64,000 nucleotides of DNA from Brachybacterium sp. EE-P12 (GCF_003711805.1 NZ_QXCP01000004.1:744001-808000); one strand, 5' to 3'. Counted from the first letter of the stretch, positions 45,114 to 54,299 are shown. A program made the numbers and translations. The notes: generated by a model not told the origin, from the letters alone.

Positions 45114-46032
45114 ATGCGCACTGCCCCCGCGAGTCCGACTGCCGTCCAGGTGCTGGAGGCTGTGCGTCGGACCTGGCTGCCCGAGGCCGAGCAGGCGATC
45201 CACCTGCCCCTCGGGTTCGGGGCGCACCACTGGAGGATCGAAGGCCCCGATGGGCCGACGCTGTTCGCGACGCTCGACCGTCCTTCCCCCACACGCTCGG
45301 CAGACAGCTTCACCGCCGCGTATCTCGGCGCACGGGAGCTCCTGGCCGGAGGACTGCCCGGGGTGCTCGCTCCGTGCGCCGACGTGGAGGGACGCGTGAC
45401 GATCCGCCTCGACGGCGCCCTGCTCAGCGTCACGCCCTGGCGGGAGGGCCGCACGCCGACGGAGGCCGAGGCCGAGGGGACCGGGCATGCTCGGCGCGTC
45501 TCCGCGCTGCTCGACGGCCTCCATGCCGCCCGGGCCCCGGAGGTGCTCCGTCCGTGGGCCGCGTGCGTCGGCCCCGGTCTCGCTGCCCGGCTCGAGGAGC
45601 GGACCGGCTCGGCCTGGACCACGGGACCGATGGGGGAGACGGCCCGCGCTCTGCTCCGCGCCGCGGCGCCGCGGATCCGGGAGATCGAGCAGCGCTACCG
45701 CGAGCTCGTCGCCCTCGAGAGCACCCGCGCTCACCGCAGGGTTCCCACGCATGGGGAGCCCCATCACGCCAATCAGCTGCTCACGGCGGACGACGGGCTG
45801 CTCCTCGTGGACTGGGAGCCCCTCGCCCTGGCCCCCCGGGAACGCGACCTCGCGGCACTGCCCCCCGGGGCTCCGCGAAGCGCGGGGAGCGGACCCCGCG
45901 ATGAGCGAGCTGTTCAGGATCGAGTGGACGCTCAGTGAGGTCGAGGAGTACATGCGCTGGTTCAGCGCCCCGCACATGGCCACTGAGGACGACGAGATCG
46001 CGCTGCGAGGGCTGCGGGACGAGCTGACCTAG
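45114..46032 (+). pseudogene. Aminoglycoside phosphotransferase-family gene, frameshifted
   Basis: The frame from ATG 45114 encodes the APH fold up to the catalytic loop PTHGEPHHANQLL and the metal site LLVDWEPLALAPRERDLAAL, then runs into unrelated sequence and stops at 45938. The typical APH C-terminus (MSELFRIEWTLSEVEEYMRW, FSAPHMATEDDEIALRGL) is in the +1 frame and ends at 46032. Removing one G from the CCCCCCGGGG tract (45861-45870) joins the two parts into a 305-aa protein. This is either a real frameshift or a sequencing error in a homopolymer. The substrate is unknown. Confidence 0.75.
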
Positions 46033-46035
46033 GAT
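46030..46035 (+). promoter_or_regulatory. -10 element of leaderless iminopeptidase promoter
   Basis: TAGGAT lies 7 nt before the ATG at 46043. Its first three bases are also the stop codon of the preceding phosphotransferase frame. Confidence 0.5.
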
Positions 46036-46042
46036 CGGCCCC

Positions 46043-47098
46043 ATGAGCCGCTCCGCGCTTCCCCCGCCCCCTTCGACGATTGCCGAAGGGATGCTCGAGC
46101 GGGAGGACGGGAACAGGATCTTCTGGGACGAGGCAGGGACCCCGGACGGCGTGCCCACCCTCTACCTGCACGGCGGACCGGGCGGACGGCTCACGCCGGG
46201 ACATCGCCGGAACGTGCCCGAGGACCGCGCTCGGATCATCGCCCTGTCACAGCGCGGGGCGGGGCGCTCGACCCCGTCGGCCGGGGCTCCGGGCCCCGTC
46301 GACCTCTCCGCGCTGACCACCGCGCACCTGGTCGCCGACCTCGAGGCGCTGCGCGAGCACCTCGGAGTGGCCGCCTGGATCGTGCAGGGCGTCTCGTGGG
46401 GCAGCACCCTCGCCTACGCCGAGGCGCATCCGGAGCGGGTCCTCGGCGTCGTCCTGTTCGCGGTCACGAGCACCTCCCGGCGTGAGGTCGACTGGATCAC
46501 CGAGGGCGTCGGCGCGCTCTACCCCGAGGCATGGAACGCCTTCGCCACGTTCGCCGAGGAGTGGACAGGCTTCGACCGCCGCGACCGCTCTCCGAAGCGG
46601 CTGCGCCTGGTCGAGGCCTACCGGCGGATGCTCGTCGCCGAGGACCCCTATCTCGTCGACGCCGCCGTGCGCGCCTGGACGACCTGGGAGGACGCGCACA
46701 TCGCGATCGGCGGAGGCGGCCCGTCCGAGCCGTCCGCGCCCCCGCGTGACACCCCGGTCACCGAGCACGAGCGCGGCTTCGCCCGGCAGGTCACGCACGT
46801 CTGGGCGCACGACGGCTTCGTCGCCGACTGGGCGGTGCCCTTCGGCGCGGCACCGGGCTCGGGGCTGCTCGGAGGGATGCACCGCCTGCAGGGCATCCCG
46901 GGCGTGCTGATCCACGGCCGCCGCGATGTCTCGGGACCGACGCTGACCGCCTGGGAGCTGCACCGCGCCTGGCCCGGCAGCGAGCTGATCGTCGTCGAGG
47001 AGGAGGGGCACGGCGGGCCGATCATGGCGGAGCACTGGTGCGAGGCCATGGAGAGGCTGGTCGACGGCGCGCGCCGCGCCCGCCCGGTCGTATCCTGA
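46043..47098 (+). CDS. Proline iminopeptidase-like alpha/beta hydrolase (S33)
   Basis: The protein is 351 aa. It has LYLHGGPGGRLTPGHRR (oxyanion HGGPG of S33), LSQRGAGRS (family DQRG(A/C)G(R/K)S, with Ser in place of Asp), nucleophile GVSWGSTLAYAEAHPERV, Asp in HGRRDVSGP and His in EEEGHGGP. This order is that of proline iminopeptidase, which removes N-terminal proline. A non-peptide ester substrate cannot be ruled out. Confidence 0.85.
   Translation: MSRSALPPPPSTIAEGMLEREDGNRIFWDEAGTPDGVPTLYLHGGPGGRLTPGHRRNVPEDRARIIALSQRGAGRSTPSAGAPGPVDLSALTTAHLVADLEALREHLGVAAWIVQGVSWGSTLAYAEAHPERVLGVVLFAVTSTSRREVDWITEGVGALYPEAWNAFATFAEEWTGFDRRDRSPKRLRLVEAYRRMLVAEDPYLVDAAVRAWTTWEDAHIAIGGGGPSEPSAPPRDTPVTEHERGFARQVTHVWAHDGFVADWAVPFGAAPGSGLLGGMHRLQGIPGVLIHGRRDVSGPTLTAWELHRAWPGSELIVVEEEGHGGPIMAEHWCEAMERLVDGARRARPVVS
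47091..47096 (+). promoter_or_regulatory. -10 element of leaderless GNAT promoter
   Basis: TATCCT lies 7 nt before the ATG at 47104 and runs into the stop codon of the iminopeptidase gene. Confidence 0.5.
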
Positions 47099-47103
47099 CG
47101 CCC

Positions 47104-47583
47104 ATGCCCGACCAGCCCGCCGTCCCGCCCGACCTGCACCGCGCCGTCCTCGACGACGTCCCGGTCCGCACCCTCTACCTGCTCATGAAGCTGCGTCAGG
47201 ACGTCTTCACGATGGAGCAGGGCGCGACCGATGCGGATCTCGACGGCCGCGAGCTCGAGGCAGGCACCGAGCTGCTGTGGATCCAGGAGGCGGGGGAGCC
47301 GATCGCGCATCTGCGCCTGCTGCGGGAGGCCGACGGGACGGTGCGCATCGGCCGCGTCGCGGTGCGAGCGGACCGACGCCGCGGCGGCCACGGCAGGCGC
47401 CTCATGGTCGCGGCGCTCGAGCGGGCCCGGGAGCTCACCCCGAGCGCCGAGGTGCACCTCGACGCCCAGGCATATCTCGAGACGTGGTACGCCTCGATGG
47501 GCTTCGAGACCGTCGGCGGGATGTTCCTCGAGGCCGGGATCGAGCACGTGGCGATGGTGCTCAGGCCCGACGGGACTCGATGA
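47104..47583 (+). CDS. GNAT N-acetyltransferase, ElaA-like
   Basis: The protein is 159 aa. ElaA-type words: LYLLMKLRQDVFTMEQGATDADLDG near the N-terminus and the acetyl-CoA loop IGRVAVRADRRRGGHGRRLM (Q/RxxGxG/A). The C-terminal VHLDAQAYLETWYASMGFETV is typical of ElaA. The substrate is unknown. Its 3' end overlaps the convergent ankyrin gene by 23 bp. Confidence 0.88.
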   Translation: MPDQPAVPPDLHRAVLDDVPVRTLYLLMKLRQDVFTMEQGATDADLDGRELEAGTELLWIQEAGEPIAHLRLLREADGTVRIGRVAVRADRRRGGHGRRLMVAALERARELTPSAEVHLDAQAYLETWYASMGFETVGGMFLEAGIEHVAMVLRPDGTR

Positions 47584-47962
47584 GCTCCACGATCTCGTCT
47601 CGCTCGAAGTAGCGCGCCGTCGCCAGTCCGCTCGGCTCGCCGATGTCCGGGTCCGCGCCCGCCTCGAGCAGCGCCTCGGCGACCTCGGTGAAGCCCTTGA
47701 ACGCGGCGCCGGCCAGCGGGGACTGTCCGCGGTCGTTGAGCAGGTCCACGTCGGCACCGCGGGCTGCGAGCTCGCTCACCAGGGCGGCATGGCCGTGGTA
47801 GGCGGCGAGCATGAGCGGGGAGTTCCCGGCGCCGTCGCGAAGGTTCGCGGGAGCGCCGCGGTCGAGGAAGGCGCGGACGGTCGCCGCGTCGCCCTGCCGG
47901 GCGGCGTCGAGCAGGGCGTTCGCGAGCTCGATGAGGGCGGGATCGAGGGAGTCGTCGGTCAT
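47561..47962 (-). CDS. Ankyrin-repeat protein
   Basis: The protein is 133 aa with about three and a half ankyrin repeats (ALLDAARQGDAATVRAFLDRG, GNSPLMLAAYHGHAALVSEL, GQSPLAGAAFKGFTEVAEAL). It probably mediates protein contacts; no catalytic domain is present. It is a short stand-alone gene converging on the GNAT gene. Confidence 0.88.
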   Translation of the reverse strand: MTDDSLDPALIELANALLDAARQGDAATVRAFLDRGAPANLRDGAGNSPLMLAAYHGHAALVSELAARGADVDLLNDRGQSPLAGAAFKGFTEVAEALLEAGADPDIGEPSGLATARYFERDEIVELIESRRA

Positions 47963-47974
47963 CGCCCCAGGGTA

Positions 47975-50155
47975 TTACGCCGCGCCGACGAGGAGCTCCG
48001 CGAGCAGCGGCCAGATCAGCAGCCCCGCCGCGATGGCGATCCCGGCCAGATCCGCGGGGCCGACGGGGCTCGGCTCCGCCCAGGTGCGCCTGGTCGCGGT
48101 CGCGAAGCCGCGGGAGTCCATCGCGAGCGCCTGCTGCTCGGCGCCCCGCAGCGTGTCCACGAGCAGGGCGAGGGTCGCGCCGGCGAGCAGGCGCGGGGAG
48201 CGGGCCCCGCCCAGGCCTCGACGGGTGCGGGTCTCGACGATCGTGGACCACTGGCGGCCCAGGTGGGAGACGCGGACGAGCGCGGCGACCGAGGCGGCGA
48301 CCGGGCGGCCCGGCAGGTGCAGGCGCTGGGCGAGCGCGTCCCCGAGAGGGGTGGGGCGGACCGCACCGAGGGCGAGCACGCCCGGGGCGACGAAGGCGGT
48401 GATCCGCGCGGCCTCCTTCAGACCCACGAGCCAGGCCTGGGCCGACAGCGCCGGGGCGTCGCCGAGCAGGGCCGTGGTCCAGGCGAGCCCCGCCGCGGAG
48501 AGCAGGATCGGGGCGAGCCGCAGCGCGGCCCCGGGCAGGGAGCGGACCGCGAGCGGGGCGAGCAGCGCCGTCGGCGCGAGGGCGAGCAGACCGCCCTGCC
48601 AGCTCTGCACGGCGAAGGAGCCGATCGCGGCGAGGATCCCGATCAGGCACAGGGTCAGGGGGTTCAGCGCGTCGGCGGGGATCCGGCGGGGTGCGGGCGT
48701 CGCCGCGGCGTCGGGGCGCGGGGCGGGCAGCGCGTGTTGGTCGTCGGCCGCGGCCACGAGCAGCTCGTCATGGCTCGCGGCGAGCACCGCGCAGCCCCGA
48801 TCCCGCGCCTCGCGCAGCAGGTCCAGCACCTCGCGGCGACGGCGGGCGTCCAGTCCGACGGTCGGCTCGTCGAGCACGAGCAGGGCGGGGCGCTGGGCGA
48901 GGGCCGCGGCGATCGCGAGGCGGCGCTGCTCCCCGCCGGAGAGCCGGTGGGGGTGGGCGCCGGCGAGGTGGGCGAGACCTGCCCGCTCGAGCAGCTGCTC
49001 GGCGAGGGCCTCGTCGCTCGCCCAGGGGGAGGCGCGCAGCTCCTCCCGCACGGTCGCGGCGACGAAGGAGTGCTCGGGGTCCTGGGGGACCAGCGCGATC
49101 CGGTCGGGGGCGGGGCGCTCCACCTCCCCGTGCTCGGGGGTGCGGGAACCGGTGAGCAGGCGCAGCAGGGTCGTCTTCCCGGCTCCGCTGGGCCCGGTGA
49201 GCACGGTGAGCCGCCCGGCGCGCACCTCGAGCTCCTGCGGCGCGGTGAGCCCGCGGTCGGGGACGGTCACGCCGCGCAGCGCGGCGACGATCTTCCCGTC
49301 GGCGCTCGTGGCACGAGTGCTCGTCGTGCCTGCCGTGTCCGGGGCGCCGACCGCCCGCTCCTCGAGCACTCCTGCCCTGACGAGGGTCTCCCGCTGCTGC
49401 GCGAGCACCTCGCCCGGCGTCCCGTCGGCGAGGATCCGCGCCTGCGGGCCCAGCACGATCAGCCGGTCCGCATGGGGGAGCCAGGGCTCGATCCGGTGCT
49501 CGGCGATGACGAGGGTCGCCTCGCCCGCCGCGTCGAGGATCGCCGTGCGCACCTGCTCGGCCGTCGGCGCGTCGAGCATGCTCGTCGGCTCGTCCAGCAG
49601 CAGCAGCTCGGGATCCAGGGCGAGGGAGCCCGCGAGCGCTATCCGCTGCTGCTGCCCGCCCGAGGCGTCCAGCGGGGCGCGCGCAGGATCGAGGTCGACG
49701 CGCGCGGCGGCGAGGGCGCGGGAGGAGTGCTCGTGCAGCGCGGGGCGGGGGAGCGCTGCGTTCTCCGGGCCGAAGGCGGCGTCGCGCCCGATCGTGGCGC
49801 CGACGAGGGCGTGCACCGGGTTCTGCAGCAGCAGCCCCCGCTCGCCGGGCCGTGCCGGGGCGGGCAGGAGCCCCTCGCCCTCCCCGTCCTCGGGATCGAG
49901 CAGGCCCGCGAGCGCCCGCAGCACGGTCGACTTCCCGCTGCCGCTCGCCCCGGCCAGGAGCACCCGCTGCCCGGAGGGGATCTCGAGGTCGAGCCCGTCG
50001 ATCGTCGGCTCGCGGCGCGAGAGGGGGCGCCACCGCAGGCGCTCCACGCGGAGGCCTGCGGTGCTCGGGGCGCTCGCCGGGGCGATCCTGTGCCGCCCCT
50101 CAGACGGCCGCGGCCCGGGAGTGCTCCCGGCCCGCGGCCAGGGAGTCCACCGCAC
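47975..50155 (-). CDS. ECF importer: fused double ATPase (YkoD) and T-component (YkoC)
   Basis: The protein is 726 aa if it starts at ATG 50155, which overlaps ykoE by 56 nt; a GTG near 50051 is an alternative. The first ATPase domain (about 35-230) has LLAGASGSGKSTVL, DASGGQQQRIAL and LLLLDEPTSMLD; the second (about 280-460) has VLTGPSGAGKTTLL, LSGGEQRRLAI and LLVLDEPTVGLD. From about 495 a transmembrane EcfT domain follows with helices (LTLCLIGILAAIGSFAV, ALLVDTLRGAEQ) and Ala-Arg-Gly-like coupling motifs (RTRRGLGGARS). With YkoE it imports a thiamine precursor. YkoD and YkoC are usually separate proteins. Confidence 0.85.
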   Translation of the reverse strand: MRWTPWPRAGSTPGPRPSEGRHRIAPASAPSTAGLRVERLRWRPLSRREPTIDGLDLEIPSGQRVLLAGASGSGKSTVLRALAGLLDPEDGEGEGLLPAPARPGERGLLLQNPVHALVGATIGRDAAFGPENAALPRPALHEHSSRALAAARVDLDPARAPLDASGGQQQRIALAGSLALDPELLLLDEPTSMLDAPTAEQVRTAILDAAGEATLVIAEHRIEPWLPHADRLIVLGPQARILADGTPGEVLAQQRETLVRAGVLEERAVGAPDTAGTTSTRATSADGKIVAALRGVTVPDRGLTAPQELEVRAGRLTVLTGPSGAGKTTLLRLLTGSRTPEHGEVERPAPDRIALVPQDPEHSFVAATVREELRASPWASDEALAEQLLERAGLAHLAGAHPHRLSGGEQRRLAIAAALAQRPALLVLDEPTVGLDARRRREVLDLLREARDRGCAVLAASHDELLVAAADDQHALPAPRPDAAATPAPRRIPADALNPLTLCLIGILAAIGSFAVQSWQGGLLALAPTALLAPLAVRSLPGAALRLAPILLSAAGLAWTTALLGDAPALSAQAWLVGLKEAARITAFVAPGVLALGAVRPTPLGDALAQRLHLPGRPVAASVAALVRVSHLGRQWSTIVETRTRRGLGGARSPRLLAGATLALLVDTLRGAEQQALAMDSRGFATATRRTWAEPSPVGPADLAGIAIAAGLLIWPLLAELLVGAA

Positions 50156-50681
50156 CGGTCGCGACCAGCGCGCGGGTCGCCGCCCAGCCCAGCACGCCGC
50201 ACAGCAGCGCCCCCGAGAGCAGGAAGAAGGCGAGCATCGTCCCGGAGAAGGCCCAGCTCATCTCCTGGTAGTAGGCCAGCTTCTCCCAGCCCCATTCCAG
50301 CAGCGCCGCGAGCACCCCGCCCAGCACGGCGACGGGCAGGGTGAAGCGACGGTAGCGGGTGAGCAGGAAGGCGAGCTCGACACCGCCGCCCTGCATGAGG
50401 CCGGAGACCGCGGTGCCCCAGCCCCACTGGCTGCCCAGCAGCATCGACATGACCGCCGCGATCAGCTCCGCGAGCAGCGCCGCGCCGGGCTTGCGCACGA
50501 TCAGGCCGGCGAGCATCGCGGGCAGGAACCAGAGCCCCGCGAGCAGCCCCTCGGCGGGCTTGAACGCCGCCGTCAGCGGGCCGATCAGCGTGTACAGCTG
50601 GCCGTAGCCGAGGAAGGCGACCCCGAAGGCCGCCCCGATCAGCACGGTCACCAGCAGATCGACGGTGCGATAACGAGTCAT
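50100..50681 (-). CDS. ykoE: ECF transporter substrate-specific component, YkoE (thiamine/HMP)
   Basis: The protein is 193 aa; ATG 50681 with GGAGGAGAC upstream (a GTG at 50684 is in frame). It is an integral membrane protein with about five helices (VDLLVTVLIGAAFGVAFLG, LWFLPAMLAGLI, FTLPVAVLGGVLAALLEWGW, MLAFFLLSGALLCGVLGW). The YkoE family binds hydroxymethylpyrimidine or thiamine. A TPP riboswitch lies directly upstream, confirming the pathway. Confidence 0.88.
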   Translation of the reverse strand: MTRYRTVDLLVTVLIGAAFGVAFLGYGQLYTLIGPLTAAFKPAEGLLAGLWFLPAMLAGLIVRKPGAALLAELIAAVMSMLLGSQWGWGTAVSGLMQGGGVELAFLLTRYRRFTLPVAVLGGVLAALLEWGWEKLAYYQEMSWAFSGTMLAFFLLSGALLCGVLGWAATRALVATGAVDSLAAGREHSRAAAV

Positions 50682-50710
50682 CACGTCTCCTCCCAGATGA
50701 TGGAAGGGGC

Positions 50711-50733
50711 GTGGCGCGCCGGAGGCGCACCAC
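50711..50733 (-). terminator. Expression-platform hairpin between riboswitch and ykoE
   Basis: A 10-bp stem with one G-U pair (minus strand GTGGTGCGCC / GGCGCGCCAC, 3-nt loop) sits between the TPP aptamer and the ykoE ribosome-binding site. It may be a terminator or a sequestering stem. Confidence 0.5.
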
Positions 50734-50740
50734 GGAAGTC

Positions 50741-50830
50741 CCGACTCCCTACGCCGGTGCGAGCCGGATCAGGTTCGAGGGTCTGCGCAGGTCCGCGCAC
50801 TCTCAGCACCGCTCGGTGCTCCCCTGTCAG
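50741..50830 (-). promoter_or_regulatory. TPP (THI-element) riboswitch
   Basis: On the minus strand the conserved blocks appear in order: GGGGAGC, GCTGAGAG, ACCCTCGAACCTGATC and CGGCGTAGGGA. Terminal CUGAC (50826-50830) can pair with GUCGG (50741-50745) as P1. The aptamer precedes ykoE by 57 nt; thiamine pyrophosphate should repress the importer. Confidence 0.93.
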
Positions 50831-50867
50831 TGGATGACGAGGACCGAGTCTAGCCCAGGGACGGGCC

Positions 50868-51434
50868 TCAGCGGCGTGAGCGGATCGCCTGGTCGATCGC
50901 TGCGGCGGTCGCGGCGGGGTCGACGGGGGAGAGGATGTAGCAGGTCCGCTCGCGCCCGATGATCTCGACCAGGGTCCCCGGCCGGGTGACGAGCATCCGG
51001 TAGGGCCGCTGCATGTCGGCGAGGGTGAAGATCTTCCGCTCGCCGACGGGCGTGAGCTCCTCGGGCTTGGGGGTGATCGCCTTCCCGCGCCGCCAGCCGT
51101 AGCCGCCGAGCGTGACCCCCACGCGCGAGGCGGGCAGCTCGCGCAGCTGCACGGTGCGGAAGTCCGCCAGCGGCCAGGTCGCCCGCGGCAGGAAGCCGCC
51201 GAGGCTCACGGTCAGCCCGCGCTCGTCGACCACGAAGCGGGTGGCCTGCCCCATCCACGTCCACAGCGCCAGCAGCGCGAAGACGGCGAGCGCCGCGACC
51301 GCGCCGGGCACGGAGCCGCGCTGGACCAGGAGCCCGGCCAGCACCGCCCCGGCCCCCAGCGTGATGGCGATGCGGGTCCAGCCCACGGAGGAGGGCGCCG
51401 TCCGGCCGACGTGGAAGGGCGGCTCGGGCCTCAC
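50868..51434 (-). CDS. PH-domain-like membrane protein
   Basis: The protein is 188 aa. The GTG at 51434 overlaps the M13 peptidase stop (GTGA). Two transmembrane helices lie at about 22-60 (IAITLGAGAVLAGLLVQ, AVAALAVFALLALWTWMG), followed by a PH-like beta-sandwich (FVVDERGLTVSLGGFLPRAT, LRELPASRVGVTLGGYGW, TCYILSPVDPA). Such proteins are common in actinobacteria, function unknown. It is probably cotranscribed with the M13 peptidase. Confidence 0.7.
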   Translation of the reverse strand: MRPEPPFHVGRTAPSSVGWTRIAITLGAGAVLAGLLVQRGSVPGAVAALAVFALLALWTWMGQATRFVVDERGLTVSLGGFLPRATWPLADFRTVQLRELPASRVGVTLGGYGWRRGKAITPKPEELTPVGERKIFTLADMQRPYRMLVTRPGTLVEIIGRERTCYILSPVDPAATAAAIDQAIRSRR

Positions 51435-53464
51435 CAGATGCTCACCCGCTCCTCCGGGGCGCGGTACATGCCGTCGCCCTCGCGCACGTCGAAGGCCTCG
51501 TGGAACTCGTCGAGATGCCCTGCCACGGCGTTGCAGCGGAACTCCATCGGGGCGTGCGGGTCCACGGCCAGGCGCCGGATCGCCTCCTGCGGACGGTTCC
51601 GGCCGCGCCACACGGTCGCCCAGGACCAGAACACGCGCTGCAGGCCTGTCAGGCCGTCGATCTCGCGCTCGACCTCGGCGGCGTCGTGGCTGCTCAGGTA
51701 CGCCTTCACGGCGATGGAGAGCCCGCCGAGGTCCCCGATGTTCTCCCCGATGGTCAGCGCTCCGTTGACGAGATGGGCGTCCTCGAGCTCGCGCGGGGAC
51801 AGCTCGGAGTACTGCGCGACGAGGCGTGCGGCGCGCTCGTCGAAGGCAGCGCGGTCCTCGTCGGTCCACCAGGAGACGAGGTTCCCCTCCCCGTCGTACT
51901 TCGAGCCCTGGTCGTCGAAGCCGTGGCCGATCTCGTGCCCGATGACCGCGCCGATCCCGCCGAAGTTCACGGCGTCGTCGGCCTCCGCGTCGAAGAACGG
52001 GGGCTGGAGGATCGCGGCGGGGAAGACGATCTCGTTGCGGCCGGGGTTGTAGTACGCGTTGACGGTCTGCGGCGTCATGTGCCACTCGCCCTCGTCCATC
52101 GGCCCGCCGACCTTCGAGAACTCGAAGTCCGCCTCGAAGCGGCGCGAGGCCCGCACGGAGGCGACGAGGTCCCCGGGAACGATCTCGAGACCGTCGTAGG
52201 TGCGCCACGTCTCGGGATAGCCGATCTTCGGGGTGAAGCGCTCGAGCTTCTCGAGCGCCTTCTCGCGCGTGGCGGGGGTCATCCAGTCCAGCGCCCGGAT
52301 CGAGTCGCGATAGGCGTCCATGAGGGCGTCGACCAGGGCGGTCATCCGCTCCTTGTGCGCGGCGGGGAAGTGGCGGGCGACGTACTCGCGGCCGACGGCG
52401 AAGCCGAGGGCGCCCTCGACGAGGGCGACGCCGCGCTTCCACCGCTCCCTCAGCTCCTCCGCGCCGGAGAGCACGCGGCCGTTGAAGTCGAAGTCCTCCT
52501 GGACGAGCGCCGCGGGGAGATAGGGGGCGTAGGTCGAGACGGTGTGCAGCGCGAGCCAGGTGCGCAGCACGGAGAGGTCCTCGTCGGCGAGCAGCTGCGC
52601 GGCGGCGGAGACGAACTCGGGCTGGCCCACGGAGACGACGTCGAAGGCCGCCGCGGGCGCGCCGGTGCCCTCGACGTAGGCGTCCCAGGGGAAGGCGGGG
52701 GCGAGCTCGCGGCGCTGCGCGGCGTCCATGGGGTTGTCGGACTTCTCCCGGTCGCGCAGGCGGACCACGTCGACGTGGCAGGCCGCGAGTCGGGTCTCGA
52801 AGTCCTGCACCGCCGCGGCGACGTCCTGCGCGGTGCCCTCGACCAGGCCCGGCCGGCCGGGCAGCTCGGCGAGGCGGGCGAGGTTCGCCAGGTGCGCGGC
52901 GTAGGCCTCGCGGGTCTCGGCGTGGTGCTCCTCGCGGTAGTAGGACTCGTCCGGCAGGCCGAGGCCGCCCTGGTGGAGCTTGACCTGGTACTGCGAGGAG
53001 TCGTGGTCGTCGGTCCACACGTAGGCGAGCACCGCCGAGGCGCCCGAGTCGGGGGCCGCCATCAGGCGCACCACCTGGTCGAGGTCGTCGGCCGTGCCGA
53101 TCGTCTCGAGCAGCTGCTCGAGGCCGGAGAGCCCGGCGGCCTCGATCGCCTCGGTGTCCATGAACATGCGGTAGAGCGTTCCCACCCGGGCGTGGTCGGT
53201 GGTCGGGATCGGCGGCTGCTCCGCTCCCCTCGCTCCCTCCGGGGGTGCTGCGGCGACGTCGGCGGCCGCCTCCTCGACGATCTCCCGCACCCGCTCCTCG
53301 GACAGGTCGCGCAGGGCGTGGAAGGCGCCGTCGCTCGACCGGTCCGCGGGCATCACGTGCTCGGCCAGCCACCGGCCGTTGACGTGGCCGAAGAGGTCGT
53401 CCTGGAGACGGGTCGAGGGGTCGACCTGCTCGAGGTCGAGTCCGGAGGGGAGGGCAGCGGTCAT
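51431..53464 (-). CDS. M13 (neprilysin/PepO) metallopeptidase
   Basis: The protein is 677 aa from ATG 53464 (AGGAG 6 nt before); an ATG at 53467 is adjacent. No signal peptide is visible, as in PepO. The zinc site is GAVIGHEIGHGFDD (HExxH) with the third ligand in TIGENIGDLGGL. The M13 word NAYYNPGRNEIVFPAAIL precedes it, and the C-terminal CxxW is replaced by ERVSIW. It cleaves small peptides. Confidence 0.92.
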   Translation of the reverse strand: MTAALPSGLDLEQVDPSTRLQDDLFGHVNGRWLAEHVMPADRSSDGAFHALRDLSEERVREIVEEAAADVAAAPPEGARGAEQPPIPTTDHARVGTLYRMFMDTEAIEAAGLSGLEQLLETIGTADDLDQVVRLMAAPDSGASAVLAYVWTDDHDSSQYQVKLHQGGLGLPDESYYREEHHAETREAYAAHLANLARLAELPGRPGLVEGTAQDVAAAVQDFETRLAACHVDVVRLRDREKSDNPMDAAQRRELAPAFPWDAYVEGTGAPAAAFDVVSVGQPEFVSAAAQLLADEDLSVLRTWLALHTVSTYAPYLPAALVQEDFDFNGRVLSGAEELRERWKRGVALVEGALGFAVGREYVARHFPAAHKERMTALVDALMDAYRDSIRALDWMTPATREKALEKLERFTPKIGYPETWRTYDGLEIVPGDLVASVRASRRFEADFEFSKVGGPMDEGEWHMTPQTVNAYYNPGRNEIVFPAAILQPPFFDAEADDAVNFGGIGAVIGHEIGHGFDDQGSKYDGEGNLVSWWTDEDRAAFDERAARLVAQYSELSPRELEDAHLVNGALTIGENIGDLGGLSIAVKAYLSSHDAAEVEREIDGLTGLQRVFWSWATVWRGRNRPQEAIRRLAVDPHAPMEFRCNAVAGHLDEFHEAFDVREGDGMYRAPEERVSIW

Positions 53465-53495
53465 CATCGGCTCCTGCGAGGTGGTGGTCAGCGGG

Positions 53496-54299
53496 TCAGA
53501 GGGAGAGCAGCCCGATCGTGGCGAGGACGAGCGTCAGCGCCCCGAGCGCGAGGGGCGCGTAGGCCCAGGGGCTGCCGGCGCGCTCCGCAGGGGGGCGGCG
53601 GTGGAGGACGAGGGTGGACAGGCCGGTGCCGATCGAGAGGACCGTGGTGCCGATCGCGAGGACCGGCGAGAGGATGACGAGCACGGTGGCGCCGACCTGG
53701 AACATCACGGTTCCGAGTACGTCCAGCAGACGCATCACCACGGTCGAACGGGCGCCGACGCGCTGGTCGAGCAGGGTCGAGACCGCCTCCTCGGACCACT
53801 CGCCCGGGCGGGCGATGCGGCGTCGTGTGGAGACGGTCTGCGCCGTGGCGAGCGCGAGCCACACCAGGGCGCAGCCGGCACCGATCCAGACCCCCAGCTC
53901 GGAGCGGATGCTCGCGGGCCACAGCACGAGCGCGAGCAGCAGCGCGGCGATGCGCAGCACCTCGTCGACGATGCTGCGTACGGCGACGAGCCCCGGGTTC
54001 ACGGCGAGCTGGCGGCGGGTGCGGGCGACGAACAGGCTCGTGGCCACGAGCGAGACGAGCTGGAGCGCGCCGAGGCCGATGCCGAGCAGCAGCGGCACCG
54101 GGGTCACCGGGGCGAAGGGCAGGATCGCCACGAGCAGCACCACCGCGATCGCGGGGATCAGCAGGGCCTGGATCGACAGGCCCTTGACGAGGTCCCGCAC
54201 CAGGTCCGCGCCGGTGGGCGGATGGTCATGACCGGTGTGGTCGTGAGGGTCGTGGGGGTCGTCGCAGTGCGGGCGGGACTCCGCAGGGGTGTCGGTCAT
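53496..54299 (-). CDS. Multi-pass membrane protein with His/Asp-rich N-terminus
   Basis: The 267-aa protein is not in any family I recognise. The first 25 residues are rich in His and Asp (HCDDPHDPHDHTGHDHPP), a possible metal-binding tail. Six or seven hydrophobic helices follow (ALLIPAIAVVLLVAILPF, LLLGIGLGALQLVSLVAT, LRIAALLLALVLW, LGVWIGAGCALVWLALA, VLVILSPVLAIGTTVL, YAPLALGALTLVLATIGL). No transporter signature is seen. It is next to but 31 bp from the M13 gene, same strand. Confidence 0.7.
   Translation of the reverse strand: MTDTPAESRPHCDDPHDPHDHTGHDHPPTGADLVRDLVKGLSIQALLIPAIAVVLLVAILPFAPVTPVPLLLGIGLGALQLVSLVATSLFVARTRRQLAVNPGLVAVRSIVDEVLRIAALLLALVLWPASIRSELGVWIGAGCALVWLALATAQTVSTRRRIARPGEWSEEAVSTLLDQRVGARSTVVMRLLDVLGTVMFQVGATVLVILSPVLAIGTTVLSIGTGLSTLVLHRRPPAERAGSPWAYAPLALGALTLVLATIGLLSL

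Noticed and set aside
45487..46032. Separate 181-aa gene
   Set aside because: Its first two thirds are a shadow frame; only the last 50 codons look real and complete the frameshifted phosphotransferase.
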